Shown: one piece after another, positions 32,341-41,877 of the stretch
How the letters are laid out: each line of letters begins with the position of its first letter
Numbering within the stretch: position 1 is the stretch's first letter
DNA from: Chryseobacterium oleae
GTDB lineage: Bacteria; Bacteroidota; Bacteroidia; Flavobacteriales; Weeksellaceae
Assembly: GCF_900115055.1 (NCBI RefSeq)
Contig: NZ_FOVD01000009.1
Location: 1-64,000 of the forward strand
Direction of reading: 5' to 3'
Length of the DNA stretch: 64,000 nucleotides
Translations under genes and position numbers: made by a program
The notes under the pieces: generated by a model
The model's input: only the letters and a program-made list of their open reading frames with translations
The model's database searches: none
Told to the model about the DNA's origin: nothing

Positions 32341-34593
32341 ATGAAAAAACTCTCTTTAATCTCTCTGGGTATTTTAGCATCCCTGCAATTCATAGATGCA
32401 CAGGTCATTTCATCAAAAAAATGGACGGATCTTTTTTCCTATAATAATGTCCTGGCCATGAAGGAGGACAACGGGAAGATAATTGCAGCCACAGAAAACG
32501 GACTGTTCTACTATACCATCGCAACCGGAGAAGTGACCAAACTGTCAAAAGCCAATGGTCTACACGATGTCAGCATCACTGCCTTCGACTATAATCCACA
32601 GACTAAAGTAGGAGTTATAGGATATGCGAACGGTTCTTTAGATATCGTTACTCCGCAGGAGATTAAATACGTTGTTGATATTCCTATTGCTACCGGCTAC
32701 AACGGGAGCAAAAAGATCAACCATATTTCTATTACGGGAGATCAGGCAGTAGTATCTGTAGGATATGGCCTGTCTATATTCAATCTGAAAAAACTGGAAT
32801 TCGGAGATTCTGCCTTCTTTATGAACGGCGGGGTATATGATGCCAGTAACGAAGCAACAATTTTTGGAAACAAAGTCTATTCTGTAACCAATAGTGGTCT
32901 GAAAAGTCACGAAATGAACATTACTTTTCCGGTGTTCTCTACATGGACGACGGAAATAGCAGGATCATTTAAACATATTGATGCCGAGGCTTCCTCAATG
33001 ATCTATTCTTCAGCAACCTCTGCATTCATCTATAATAATGGGACGGGCACCCCGCTTCCTGCTTCTTTTGGAGATATTAAAGATATCGTTTTAACGTCAA
33101 ACAATATTATCGTAACGGACAGCCGAATTTATACATTTGGCCTAAACGGAATATCCTTAAATGCTGTAAGCTTAGGCGAAGATTGTAATACCGCTATAAC
33201 AACAGGCAGTGGAAAAATATATGGCGGAACCATATTGTCAGGAATCAAAGACGAAGGAAGTACTACTTATAAACCTTCCGGACCTTATTTAAATTCTGCC
33301 TACAAAATCAATCTGTATGATAATAACCAGATGCTGGTATCATCCGGATCCAGGATCAACAGATTTAATCACGTTGCATTAAACCCCAAAAACCCCGGAT
33401 TTTATTATTTTAACGGATCAGAGTGGATATATTCTTCCTTTTTTGTAGGAAGTACAACCAAGTTCAATGTTCTGGATGCCGTTGTGAACCCTACTGATCC
33501 CAACGAAGTTTTCTTTACCAATTATTTAGGAACTGCAGGAGGTGAAGGAGTCTACAGAATGAAGTATAATGCAACCAATAAAGATTTCGAATTTGTGAAA
33601 TATTATACGGGAACGTTCCGTCCTGTAGGTTTTGCATCAGACAACCAGAATAATCTTTTTGTATCCATTGCATTCAATGGTGGTAATCCAACAATCTGGA
33701 TTTATGATAAAGCAGCAGATAATTTTCTATTAAAAAAAGTAGTATTAAGCAGCGACGGGATACAAAAGCCTGTCGTTTATGAAAATATGTTATGGGTTCC
33801 TCTTCCGAGAACCAATAACTTCCTGGTGTATGACTATAAAAATGCACTGAATCTTTCTGACGATACCGAATATATATTAAAAGATACGAATGGTTTCGCA
33901 GGAAATTCCAAAGGAACATTATCGGTAGCATTTGACAAATCCGGAGATGCCTGGATTGGCACCGACAGTGGTTTGAGAATATTACCCAATGCTGCTGCAG
34001 AAATAAAAACCCCGGAGCCAAAAGTAGAGCCCATCATCATAGAACAGAGCGGTCTTGGAGAAGAACTTTTCAGAGATGGCCAGATTCTACAGGTAGAAGT
34101 AGATGCAGGAAATTACAAATGGGTTTCTGTAGACGGCGGTGGTGTATATTATCTTTCTGCAGACGGTCAGCAGACCATTAAGCATTTTACAAAAGAAAAC
34201 TCTCCTCTTCCTACCAATTCTGTAACCGATATCAAGGTGGACAAGAAAACAGGAAAGGTCTATTTTGCAACCTTCAACGGAATGGTAGCCTATCAGGGTG
34301 ATGTAGGTGATGTAACGTCCAACTTCGGAAATGTGGTGGTTTATCCTAATCCTGTAGTCTATTCCAACTTTAAAGGAAAAGTAACGATAAAAGGATTGGC
34401 AGAAAAAACAAATATCAGAATTACTGATGCAGCAGGAAATGTCATACACTCTGCAGTAGCCAGAGGAGGTTATTATGAATGGGACCTTACCAATCAGAAA
34501 GGAACCAGAGTAGCTTCAGGGATGTATTTCGTACTGATGACCAATGAAGACGGATCGGATAAAGCTACCGCAAAAATAGGTGTGGTTAATTAA
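32341..34593 (+). CDS. porZ: PorZ-like type IX secretion protein (two beta-propellers plus sorting domain)
   Basis: 750 aa. Signal peptide ending FIDAQ. Propeller blades are seen as repeated phrases (AATENGLFYYTIATGEV, VSVGYGLSIFNLKKL, WIGTDSGLRILPNAAAE). The last 80 residues are a type A sorting domain (VVVYPNPVVYSNFKGKVTIKGL, GTRVASGMYFVLMTN). PorZ is a surface component of the type IX attachment complex needed for anchoring cargo to A-type lipopolysaccharide. The gene order porZ-recO is usual in Flavobacteriia. It ends on the recO start (TAATG). Confidence 0.85.
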   Translation: MKKLSLISLGILASLQFIDAQVISSKKWTDLFSYNNVLAMKEDNGKIIAATENGLFYYTIATGEVTKLSKANGLHDVSITAFDYNPQTKVGVIGYANGSLDIVTPQEIKYVVDIPIATGYNGSKKINHISITGDQAVVSVGYGLSIFNLKKLEFGDSAFFMNGGVYDASNEATIFGNKVYSVTNSGLKSHEMNITFPVFSTWTTEIAGSFKHIDAEASSMIYSSATSAFIYNNGTGTPLPASFGDIKDIVLTSNNIIVTDSRIYTFGLNGISLNAVSLGEDCNTAITTGSGKIYGGTILSGIKDEGSTTYKPSGPYLNSAYKINLYDNNQMLVSSGSRINRFNHVALNPKNPGFYYFNGSEWIYSSFFVGSTTKFNVLDAVVNPTDPNEVFFTNYLGTAGGEGVYRMKYNATNKDFEFVKYYTGTFRPVGFASDNQNNLFVSIAFNGGNPTIWIYDKAADNFLLKKVVLSSDGIQKPVVYENMLWVPLPRTNNFLVYDYKNALNLSDDTEYILKDTNGFAGNSKGTLSVAFDKSGDAWIGTDSGLRILPNAAAEIKTPEPKVEPIIIEQSGLGEELFRDGQILQVEVDAGNYKWVSVDGGGVYYLSADGQQTIKHFTKENSPLPTNSVTDIKVDKKTGKVYFATFNGMVAYQGDVGDVTSNFGNVVVYPNPVVYSNFKGKVTIKGLAEKTNIRITDAAGNVIHSAVARGGYYEWDLTNQKGTRVASGMYFVLMTNEDGSDKATAKIGVVN

Positions 34594-35279
34594 TGAATTC
34601 ACAAAACGGATTTTTATTATCATTTATAAAATACGGCGAAAATGATGCAGTTCTGCATTGTTTTACAGAGGAGGATGGCTTTCAGACTTATTTCGTAAAG
34701 GGGATTTATTCCAAAAGAAATAAAAAGAAAGCCCTGCTTCAGCCTTTGAGCATGCTCAGCTTTACCATTAATCCCACAAGAGGTAACGGAATCCCTTCCG
34801 TTTCAAGGTTTGAATTGGTGAAAAGCCATGATATGTATATGGATATCAAAGCCAATACCGTCATATTTTTCATCTCCGATTTCCTGAATCAGGTTTTAAG
34901 ACACGAAAATAAAAACCCGGGTCTTTTTTTAAGTATCGATGAATTTATTGATGAACTGAACGGAAAAAATTACCAGTGTCATCTTCTTTTTTTAATTACG
35001 ATACTCAAAATTCAGGGCGTAGCTCCTTTAATCAACAACGGGCCATATTTAGATCCGGAGACCGGAACGTTTTCTATGGTTTCTACTCATCATCTGTTTA
35101 CTGAAGAAATTTCAGCCATCTGGAAGACAGCGCTGTACTCTGAAAACCTCTACACAACAAAGATTCCCAACGCTTTAAGAAAAGATTTCCTGGACAGTCT
35201 TCTCGTCTACTATCATTATCATATTACAGATTTTAAAATCCCAACATCGCTGGAAGTTATTCAGCAGATCTTTGAGTAG
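34593..35279 (+). CDS. recO: DNA repair protein RecO
   Basis: 228 aa. N-terminal OB fold (GFLLSFIKYGENDAVLHCFTEEDGFQTYFVKGIYSKRNKKKALLQPL), then a helical domain with LYLDPETG-like sequence. The four zinc cysteines of some RecO proteins are absent. It loads RecA on SSB-coated single strands with RecR. Last gene of the four-gene operon, coupled to porZ by TAATG. Confidence 0.9.
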   Translation: MNSQNGFLLSFIKYGENDAVLHCFTEEDGFQTYFVKGIYSKRNKKKALLQPLSMLSFTINPTRGNGIPSVSRFELVKSHDMYMDIKANTVIFFISDFLNQVLRHENKNPGLFLSIDEFIDELNGKNYQCHLLFLITILKIQGVAPLINNGPYLDPETGTFSMVSTHHLFTEEISAIWKTALYSENLYTTKIPNALRKDFLDSLLVYYHYHITDFKIPTSLEVIQQIFE

Positions 35280-35281
35280 TT

Positions 35282-35338
35282 TGAGACCCTAAAAGTAACT
35301 CCCCTCTCCCCTCTTCCATCTTCCCTCTTCCATCACCC
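35282..35338. repeat. CTTCCATCTTCC-type intergenic repeat
   Basis: Three near-tandem pyrimidine-rich units (CCCCTCTTCCATCTTCCCTC) after recO. Related words occur at 24011-24040 and, on both strands, at 59634-59880. Confidence 0.55.
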
Positions 35339-35340
35339 AA

Positions 35341-38001
35341 CTATTCACTCTTCACTTCACCCGGCATTTCCGTTTCAGACTCCGCTATTTCTTTTTTGGA
35401 GAATCTCGGTTGTAAGATTTTTGCAATCAGTCCTGTCCATCCCGTTTGGTGGGAAGCTCCTACTCCTCTGCCATTATCACCATGGAAATATTCGTAGAAT
35501 AAAATATAATCTTTGAAATCCGGATCGGTTTGAAACCTTTCGTATTGGCCATTCACCGGGCGATTTCCGTTTTCATCCTTTAAAAAGATCTTTGATAACC
35601 TTTTGCTAAGAGAATCTGCAATTTGATCAAGGTTAGAATAATTTCCGCTTCCCGTAGGATATTCCACCATAAAATCCGGGCTGTAATAGAAGAAAAACCG
35701 CTGAAGACTTTCAATAATCAGGAAATTAATCGGAAACCAGATCGGTCCGCGCCAATTACTGTTTCCTCCAAAAAGGCCGCTGTCACTTTCTGCTGGCGTA
35801 TATTTTACGCAGTAATCCGTTCCGTTTAAGTTTAAGGTGTACGGATTATTTTCATATTCTTTGGACAAAGCCCGAACGCCATAATCACTTAAGAATTCTT
35901 CAGGATTAAGCATTCTTTTCAAAAGCCTCTTTAATCTGTGCCCGCGAAGCAATGACAGAAGGTGCTTGGAGTCCTGCCCTTTTACTTCCCATCTCGACAC
36001 GAGCGACGCCAGTTCCGGCTTATTATCAAGAACCCACTTCATTCTTTTTTTGAAATTGGGAAGCTTTTCGATCATCTCATCATCAATGACCTCAACAGCA
36101 AACATCGGAATAAGTCCAACGATGGTACGCAGCCTCAAATACATATGATCACCATCGCTGGAAGCAATGGCATCGTAGAAAAATTCATCTTCCTGGTCCC
36201 AAAGACTGAATTCCTCATCACCCATATTATCCAGTGAATTGGCAATAGAAAGGAAGTGCTCAAAAAACTTCATCGCCATTTCTTCGTACACATTATTGTA
36301 AAGAGCCAGTTCAAGCGCAATTCTCATCATATTCAGTGCAAACATGGACATCCAGCTTGTTCCGTCCGACTGTTCCAGCTGCTCACCATTCGGAAGCGTT
36401 GTGTTCCGGTCAAAAACGCCAATATTATCGAGTCCTAAAAAGCCTCCCTCGAAAATATTATTGCCGTTGCTGTCTTTTTTATTCACCCACCATGTAAAAT
36501 TCATGAGGAGCTTCTGAAAAGCACTTTCCAGGAATTCAATATCCGGTTTTCCATTGATATATTCATCAATTTTAAATACTCTGAAAACGGCCCAGCCATG
36601 CACCGGCGGATTCACATCGCTAAAATTCCATTCATAGGCGGGAAGCTGTCCGTTGGGATGCATATACCATTCAAACAGGAAAAGTTTCAGCTGATGTTTC
36701 GCAAAATCAGGATCGATTAATGAGAAGCTGATCGTATGAAACGCCAGATCCCATGTTGCATACCATGGATATTCCCATTTATCGGGCATTGAAATGATAT
36801 GTTCGTTATTCAGATGTTTCCAGTCGTAATTCCTGATCTTCTCACGGGATTTAGGCGGTGGCATTTCTGCAGGATCACCTTTCAGCCATTTTTCTACATT
36901 GTAATGATAAAACATTTTATTCCAGAGCATTCCCGCAAAAGCCTGACGCTGAACCATTTTTTCATCTTCCGTTTTTATTCCCTCCTGAATTTCAGCATAA
37001 AACTCATCAGCTTCTTTTTTTCTCAGTTCAAAAAATTCTTCGAAATCGGCAAACGGTTCCTTTAATTCTTTATCCGTCAACCTGAATTCAAAAGTTTTAG
37101 ATTCTCCACCTTTCAGGATTTCATCAATGAAAAAAGAGGCTTTCGTTCCGGTACCTTTCGGATTTACCGCCTGAGAATTTCCATTAATGACAAAGTCATT
37201 GATTCCATCTTTGCAGTATTTTGATTCATTTGCAGATTGATACAGTCTTTCAATATTGGTTTCGTTGTTACAGAACAATGTTTTTGAAGACTGCTTTGCG
37301 TAGATATTTTTAATGGTAAGATCTTTATGGCTGATCTCAATACGTTCCGCATCTTCGCTGTCCAATTGTGGTTTATAGTCATCATATCCCCAATTCCATG
37401 TATTCCTGAACCAAACCGTTGGTAATATCACAATCGGAGCTTCTTTTTCAGATTTATTGATGACCGTAAGTTTTATCAAAATATCATGTTCGCTTTCTTT
37501 GGCATATTCAATAAACAGATCGAAGTATTCATTCTGATCAAAGATTCCTGTATCAATTAATTCATATTCCGGTTCATCCTTGCTTCTTTCAGCGTTGGTT
37601 TTTAACAAATCTTCGTATGGAAAAGCATTCTGTGGATATTTGTACAGCATCTTCATGTAAGAATGCGTAGGCGTGGAATCCAGATAGTAGAAATATTCCT
37701 TCACATCTTCCCCATGATTTCCTTGTCCGTTGGTCAGGCCAAAGAAACGCTCTTTCACCATTTTATCTTTCTTATTCCAGAATCCTATGGAAAAGACCAG
37801 CTTCTGGAGATCATCACAAATTCCACAAATCCCTTCCTCACCCCAACGGTAAGTTTTGGCTTCTGCCGTATCATGATTGGTATAATTCCAGGCATCCCCG
37901 TTCGCACTGTAATCTTCACGGACAAGTCCCCATTCGCGGTTGCTGACGTAGGGTCCCCATTTTTTCCATGCGAGGTCTGAAAGTCTTTGTTTTTCGGACA
38001 T
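35341..38001 (-). CDS. MGH1-like / GH63-type glucosidase
   Basis: 886 aa, no signal peptide, presumably cytosolic. The (alpha/alpha)6 catalytic region contains MPDKWEYPWYATWDLAFHTI, WNFSDVNPPVHGWAVFR, GFLGLDNIGVFDR, WMSMFALNMM, and the family signature GGNSNWRGPIWFPINFL with RGVGASHQTGWTGL near the end. Such enzymes cleave alpha-glucosides such as mannosylglycerate, glycogen fragments or trehalose-like sugars. The substrate is not known. The downstream SDR is a glucose-1-dehydrogenase-like enzyme that could oxidise the glucose formed. Confidence 0.85.
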   Translation of the reverse strand: MSEKQRLSDLAWKKWGPYVSNREWGLVREDYSANGDAWNYTNHDTAEAKTYRWGEEGICGICDDLQKLVFSIGFWNKKDKMVKERFFGLTNGQGNHGEDVKEYFYYLDSTPTHSYMKMLYKYPQNAFPYEDLLKTNAERSKDEPEYELIDTGIFDQNEYFDLFIEYAKESEHDILIKLTVINKSEKEAPIVILPTVWFRNTWNWGYDDYKPQLDSEDAERIEISHKDLTIKNIYAKQSSKTLFCNNETNIERLYQSANESKYCKDGINDFVINGNSQAVNPKGTGTKASFFIDEILKGGESKTFEFRLTDKELKEPFADFEEFFELRKKEADEFYAEIQEGIKTEDEKMVQRQAFAGMLWNKMFYHYNVEKWLKGDPAEMPPPKSREKIRNYDWKHLNNEHIISMPDKWEYPWYATWDLAFHTISFSLIDPDFAKHQLKLFLFEWYMHPNGQLPAYEWNFSDVNPPVHGWAVFRVFKIDEYINGKPDIEFLESAFQKLLMNFTWWVNKKDSNGNNIFEGGFLGLDNIGVFDRNTTLPNGEQLEQSDGTSWMSMFALNMMRIALELALYNNVYEEMAMKFFEHFLSIANSLDNMGDEEFSLWDQEDEFFYDAIASSDGDHMYLRLRTIVGLIPMFAVEVIDDEMIEKLPNFKKRMKWVLDNKPELASLVSRWEVKGQDSKHLLSLLRGHRLKRLLKRMLNPEEFLSDYGVRALSKEYENNPYTLNLNGTDYCVKYTPAESDSGLFGGNSNWRGPIWFPINFLIIESLQRFFFYYSPDFMVEYPTGSGNYSNLDQIADSLSKRLSKIFLKDENGNRPVNGQYERFQTDPDFKDYILFYEYFHGDNGRGVGASHQTGWTGLIAKILQPRFSKKEIAESETEMPGEVKSE

Positions 38002-38039
38002 GTGTTTGTTTTTTTGTAAAATTTATTGATGAATAGAGA

Positions 38040-38165
38040 CAAGAATAAAGAGAAAAGACTCAAGACGTTAGATTTCAGACATCAGATTTCAGACTTAAAG
38101 CAGAAGCCTTAATTACTATCAACTAGCAACTAGCAACTCTCAACCCTAAAACTCTCATACTCTCA
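38040..38165. repeat. TCAGATTTCAGAC / CTAGCAACTAGCAACT repeat words
   Basis: The gap between two genes contains GACATCAGATTTCAGACTT and ACTAGCAACTAGCAACTCTC. Related words are at 43383-43430 (TCTGAAGTCTGATATCTGCC) and 59700-59740 (GTTGCTAGTTGCTGG). Confidence 0.5.
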
Positions 38166-38180
38166 AACCCAAAAACTCGC

Positions 38181-38990
38181 TTATCCTCCTGTAGAAAAGC
38201 TCTCAAAAGTCGTCATCCCGCCATCTACAAAAATACTGGTTCCGGTGATGTAGTCTGCAAGGTCACTTGCGATGAAAGCGGCTAAGTTTCCGATATCCTG
38301 TGGCTGTCCTATTCTGTTGTAAGGAATAAGGTTCAGCAAAGAATTCAATGCTTCCGGGGTACTCCATGCATCCTTATTGATGGGTGTTTGAATAGCACCG
38401 GGACAAATTGAATTGACGCGGATCTTATTGGCTCCGTATTCCTGCGCAAGGGTCTGCATCAGCATTCTGATAGCCCCTTTGCTGGAAGCATAATTGGCAT
38501 GACCAGCCCAGGGAATAATTTCGTGAACGGAACTGATGTGTATGATTTTTCCACAGGCAATGGAACGGGAAGGATCTATACCTCTGCGCAGGAACTCTTT
38601 GATGGCTTCGCGGGCACAGAGAAACTGTCCGGTAAGATTCACGCCTATGACCGCATTCCATTGGTCGATGGTCATTTCTGTAAATTTTGCGTCCTTCTGA
38701 ATTCCGGCATTATTGATTAAAATATCTACGGTCCCGAATTGTGAAACGGTATCCTGAAACATTTTGACTACCTGATCTTCTTTGGAAACATCACACTGGT
38801 ACGTGATTCCTTTTCCACCCGCATCTGTAATTTCCTTTAAAACAGCTTTCGCCTCATCGGTTGATCTTTCTGAAGAATGATTGACGATTACTGTAGCACC
38901 GGCATCTGCCAGAGATTTTGCGATTCCTGAACCTATTCCGCTGGATGCTCCCGTAATGACCGCTACCTGATTGCGAAGTGATATTTCCAT
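38181..38990 (-). CDS. Short-chain dehydrogenase, glucose 1-dehydrogenase-like
   Basis: 269 aa, classical SDR: GASSGIGSGIA nucleotide motif (TGxxxGxG), NNAG, catalytic serine in ISSVHE, YASSK (Tyr-x-x-x-Lys) and ADYITGTSIFVDGGM. The overall pattern is that of NAD(P)-dependent glucose 1-dehydrogenases. It is transcribed in the same direction as the GH63 gene, with 180 bp of repeat-containing gap between. Other SDR substrates cannot be excluded. Confidence 0.85.
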   Translation of the reverse strand: MEISLRNQVAVITGASSGIGSGIAKSLADAGATVIVNHSSERSTDEAKAVLKEITDAGGKGITYQCDVSKEDQVVKMFQDTVSQFGTVDILINNAGIQKDAKFTEMTIDQWNAVIGVNLTGQFLCAREAIKEFLRRGIDPSRSIACGKIIHISSVHEIIPWAGHANYASSKGAIRMLMQTLAQEYGANKIRVNSICPGAIQTPINKDAWSTPEALNSLLNLIPYNRIGQPQDIGNLAAFIASDLADYITGTSIFVDGGMTTFESFSTGG

Positions 38991-39063
38991 ATTTTATTAT
39001 TTGATGTTACTCAAAGTTATGGAAACAATTCACCAGGATGGAATTTTTAAATTTAAAATTTTC

Positions 39064-39537
39064 TTAAAGTTTTTTATACATCAGATATTGCGGACCGCTT
39101 CTTCCCATTCTGCTTTTACCATCGTACAGATATCCTGTTTTCAAATAAAGATGATAAGCCGAAAGATTTTTCTGATTGACTGCAAGAACAATTTCATTAC
39201 AGTCAGGAAAGGTTTTCTTCACAAACTCATCAACAATCTGCATAGCTTCTTTTCCAATCCCTCTTCCCTGTAAAGCCGGGTTGATTGATAAAGACCTCAA
39301 CAGGGTTGATTGAGTATTATCTGTCAGTTCAAATTTATCTTCTCCAAAATCCAGGACGAAAAATCCGGCAGGTTCGTCATCTTCAAAAACAGTAACGGAA
39401 AAAGCCTTGGAATCATTTCTCTCTTTAATTCTTTGCAAAGCCTGTTCTACCGTTGAAGTATACTGCTGCTGATTTTCATCCAGGGCATAATTAAGCGCGG
39501 AGAAATCTTCCTGTTTAAAAAGTTCTAATCTGACCAT
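39064..39537 (-). CDS. GNAT-family N-acetyltransferase
   Basis: 157 aa. Motif A LRSLSINPALQGRGIGKEAMQIV binds acetyl-CoA, and VNQKNLSAYHLYLKTGYLYDG is motif B. It starts 4 bp after the DUF1684 gene stop, so the two form an operon. The substrate is unknown. Confidence 0.85.
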   Translation of the reverse strand: MVRLELFKQEDFSALNYALDENQQQYTSTVEQALQRIKERNDSKAFSVTVFEDDEPAGFFVLDFGEDKFELTDNTQSTLLRSLSINPALQGRGIGKEAMQIVDEFVKKTFPDCNEIVLAVNQKNLSAYHLYLKTGYLYDGKSRMGRSGPQYLMYKKL

Positions 39538-39541
39538 ATTC

Positions 39542-40159
39542 TTAATGATGATAAATATCCTGGTACATCACACCCGCTCTGATCTCCACAGGAAGTTTGT
39601 TTTCTTCAGGAACAATCGGGCAGTTGTAATCATAAGCGTTATAGGCGCAATAAGGCTGATAGGATTGGTTGAAATCCAAAACAATGGTGTTTCCTTTCGG
39701 TATTTTCAGATCCATATATTTTCCACCTCCGTAGGTGTCTTTTTCGTTCGTCGCATCACGGAAGGGAAGAAAAAGATGGTCTTTATATTTTTCCTGCTTA
39801 ATCAGGTCGAGACTTTGATAAAGCGTCAGTGTATAAGGTTTTCCATCCAGTTCAAATGTCGCTTTTCCATATTCACGGTAAGACTTGGTTTTACCGGAAG
39901 AAGTAGGAAGATCAAAAGGTTGCGGATTCTCTGTTTTAACGAATTTTGCAGTTACTCTGTATTTTAGATCAACTGGAAAAAAGGGATGTTCTTTAAAATG
40001 AGTAAAATTGTCTCCACGTAAAGGAGTTTCTTTTGGATTAAGATATTCTGCATTAAGTTCTTTCTGAAATTTCTTGATCTCCAGAATCTCTTTTGAAGCC
40101 TTTTTCTGGGCAAAAATAAACAGTGGGGACAGCAGAAGTATGATTAGGTATTTTTTCAT
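39542..40159 (-). CDS. DUF1684 exported protein
   Basis: 205 aa. Signal peptide MKKYLIILLLSPLFIFAQ. DUF1684 hallmarks: FREATNEK-like LPFRDATNEKDTYGGGKYMDL, DFNQSYQPYCAYNAYDYNCPIVPEENKLPVEIRAG. The conserved aromatic/cysteine patch suggests a binding site, but the function of the family is unknown. First gene of a two-gene unit with the GNAT gene. Confidence 0.88.
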   Translation of the reverse strand: MKKYLIILLLSPLFIFAQKKASKEILEIKKFQKELNAEYLNPKETPLRGDNFTHFKEHPFFPVDLKYRVTAKFVKTENPQPFDLPTSSGKTKSYREYGKATFELDGKPYTLTLYQSLDLIKQEKYKDHLFLPFRDATNEKDTYGGGKYMDLKIPKGNTIVLDFNQSYQPYCAYNAYDYNCPIVPEENKLPVEIRAGVMYQDIYHH

Positions 40160-40293
40160 GAATGCTTCAAATTATAAGTAAAACTATGAATTTTTCATGG
40201 CATGAAAAGTTAAAATTGTAATAAAAACACACAATCTGTTTTAAATAATACCTGTCCCATATTCTTTAGCATATTTTTTGACCCACTGAGCAC

Positions 40294-41877
40294 ATGGACA
40301 GAAAAAAATTCATTAAAACGGGCATTCTCGCAGTATCAGGTTTTTATTTCCTCAACACGGATCTGTTTAAGGCGATGCAGCCGAAAACCGTTCAACAGGA
40401 AAAAGAAATCACCGATGCTCCCATCCTGATTATCGGAAGCGGATATGGAGGTGCTGTGTCTGCCCTCCGTCTTTGTGAAGCCGGAAAAAAAGTGGTAATG
40501 CTGGAGATGGGTCTGAACTGGGAAAAATCCGGAATTCCATTCTCTAATATGCTAAAACCCGGAAAAAGTGCAGCGTGGCTGAAAAAGAAAACGATTGCTC
40601 CGTTTATGAATATTTTTTCTTTAACGCCTTTTACCGGAACGCTGGACCGAATGGATTTTGAACATATCAATATCTGGGTAGGAAGAGGTGTTGGAGGCGG
40701 TTCATTGGTGAATGGCGGAATGGCTGTGACTCCCAAGGAAAGCTATTTTAGGGAAGTTTTTCCTGATCTGGATGCTAAGAAATTTTACAGCACGTATTTC
40801 CCGTTAGTCCATAAAGAATTAAAAGTCAATGTCATTGGTGAACAGTTTTTAAAAGACTGTCCTTATTATAAATTTACCCGGGTTGGTGAGGCCGAAGCCC
40901 ATAAAGCAGGCTTTAAAACCATACGAGTTCCGAATGTCTACGACTTTCAATACATGGAGAAGGAATATAAAAATGAAGTTCCCCGCTCGGCTTTCAATAC
41001 GGAAGTGATTTACGGAAATAATCATGGTAAAAACAGTCTGGATAAAACCTATCTCAAAAAAGCTTTAGATACCGGAAATCTGGAAATTCTGGATCTTCAC
41101 TGCGTAGACAATATCAAGCTTAATGATGATAAAACTTATACTTTAAATGTTCAGCAAACGGATACTTCGGGAGCTGTGGTTGCTGATAAGGTATTCAACT
41201 GTAAAAAACTGATTCTCGCCGCAGGAACGATGGGAACTTTGAAACTGTTGTTAAAATCCAATGCTACCAATAATTTCCCAATTCATGAACAGATCGGAAA
41301 AAGCTGGGGCAACAATGGTAATTTCATGACCGGGAGAAACTGGGTAAAACCTCTGTCAGGCGGAACCGGCGCCAAACAATCAACGATTCCTGTGGGTGGT
41401 ATTGATAACTGGGAAGATAAAGAACATCCGTTTTTCACAGAGATTGCACCGCTTCCGATGGGAATGGATGTGGCTACAGCCTTATATCTGCTGATCAACC
41501 GGGTGGATAAAAAAGGAGAAGTTTCCTATGACAGTATCAACAAAAAGCTCAGTTTGAACTGGGATCAAAGCAATACCGCGAAAATGAAAGAGAATGCCGA
41601 TTATTTTATCAAAAAGATGAACCGGGCGAATGGCGGGACGAGAAGTCATTTTCTCTTCAATAATGGTTTTGGGGCAGATGTTTGCTATCATCCGCTGGGT
41701 GGCTGTGTATTGGGTAAAGCAACTAATGAATATGGAAAATTAAATAATCACGATAACCTATATGTTTTAGATGGTTCTTTAATTCCGGGAACTATTGGGG
41801 TCAATCCGTTTGTCACTATTACGGCTATTGCAGAATACTGTATTGAAAATCTAATCCGACAGAATGAATTTGCCTAA
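40294..41877 (+). CDS. Cholesterol oxidase-like GMC flavoprotein
   Basis: 527 aa. The FAD motif GSGYGGAVSALRL and GRGVGGGSLVNGG are followed by EVIYGNNHGKNSLDKTYL, and all three catalytic elements of class I cholesterol oxidase are present: Glu in FFTEIAPLP, His in CYHPLGGCVLGKAT and Asn in GVNPFVTI. The similarity to actinobacterial ChoA runs over the whole length. It would oxidise and isomerise 3-hydroxysteroids to 4-en-3-ones. The N-terminus MDRKKFIKTGILAVSGFYFL is a Tat-like signal lacking a double arginine. Its stop overlaps the convergent nucleotidyltransferase. The natural substrate is uncertain. Confidence 0.85.
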   Translation: MDRKKFIKTGILAVSGFYFLNTDLFKAMQPKTVQQEKEITDAPILIIGSGYGGAVSALRLCEAGKKVVMLEMGLNWEKSGIPFSNMLKPGKSAAWLKKKTIAPFMNIFSLTPFTGTLDRMDFEHINIWVGRGVGGGSLVNGGMAVTPKESYFREVFPDLDAKKFYSTYFPLVHKELKVNVIGEQFLKDCPYYKFTRVGEAEAHKAGFKTIRVPNVYDFQYMEKEYKNEVPRSAFNTEVIYGNNHGKNSLDKTYLKKALDTGNLEILDLHCVDNIKLNDDKTYTLNVQQTDTSGAVVADKVFNCKKLILAAGTMGTLKLLLKSNATNNFPIHEQIGKSWGNNGNFMTGRNWVKPLSGGTGAKQSTIPVGGIDNWEDKEHPFFTEIAPLPMGMDVATALYLLINRVDKKGEVSYDSINKKLSLNWDQSNTAKMKENADYFIKKMNRANGGTRSHFLFNNGFGADVCYHPLGGCVLGKATNEYGKLNNHDNLYVLDGSLIPGTIGVNPFVTITAIAEYCIENLIRQNEFA

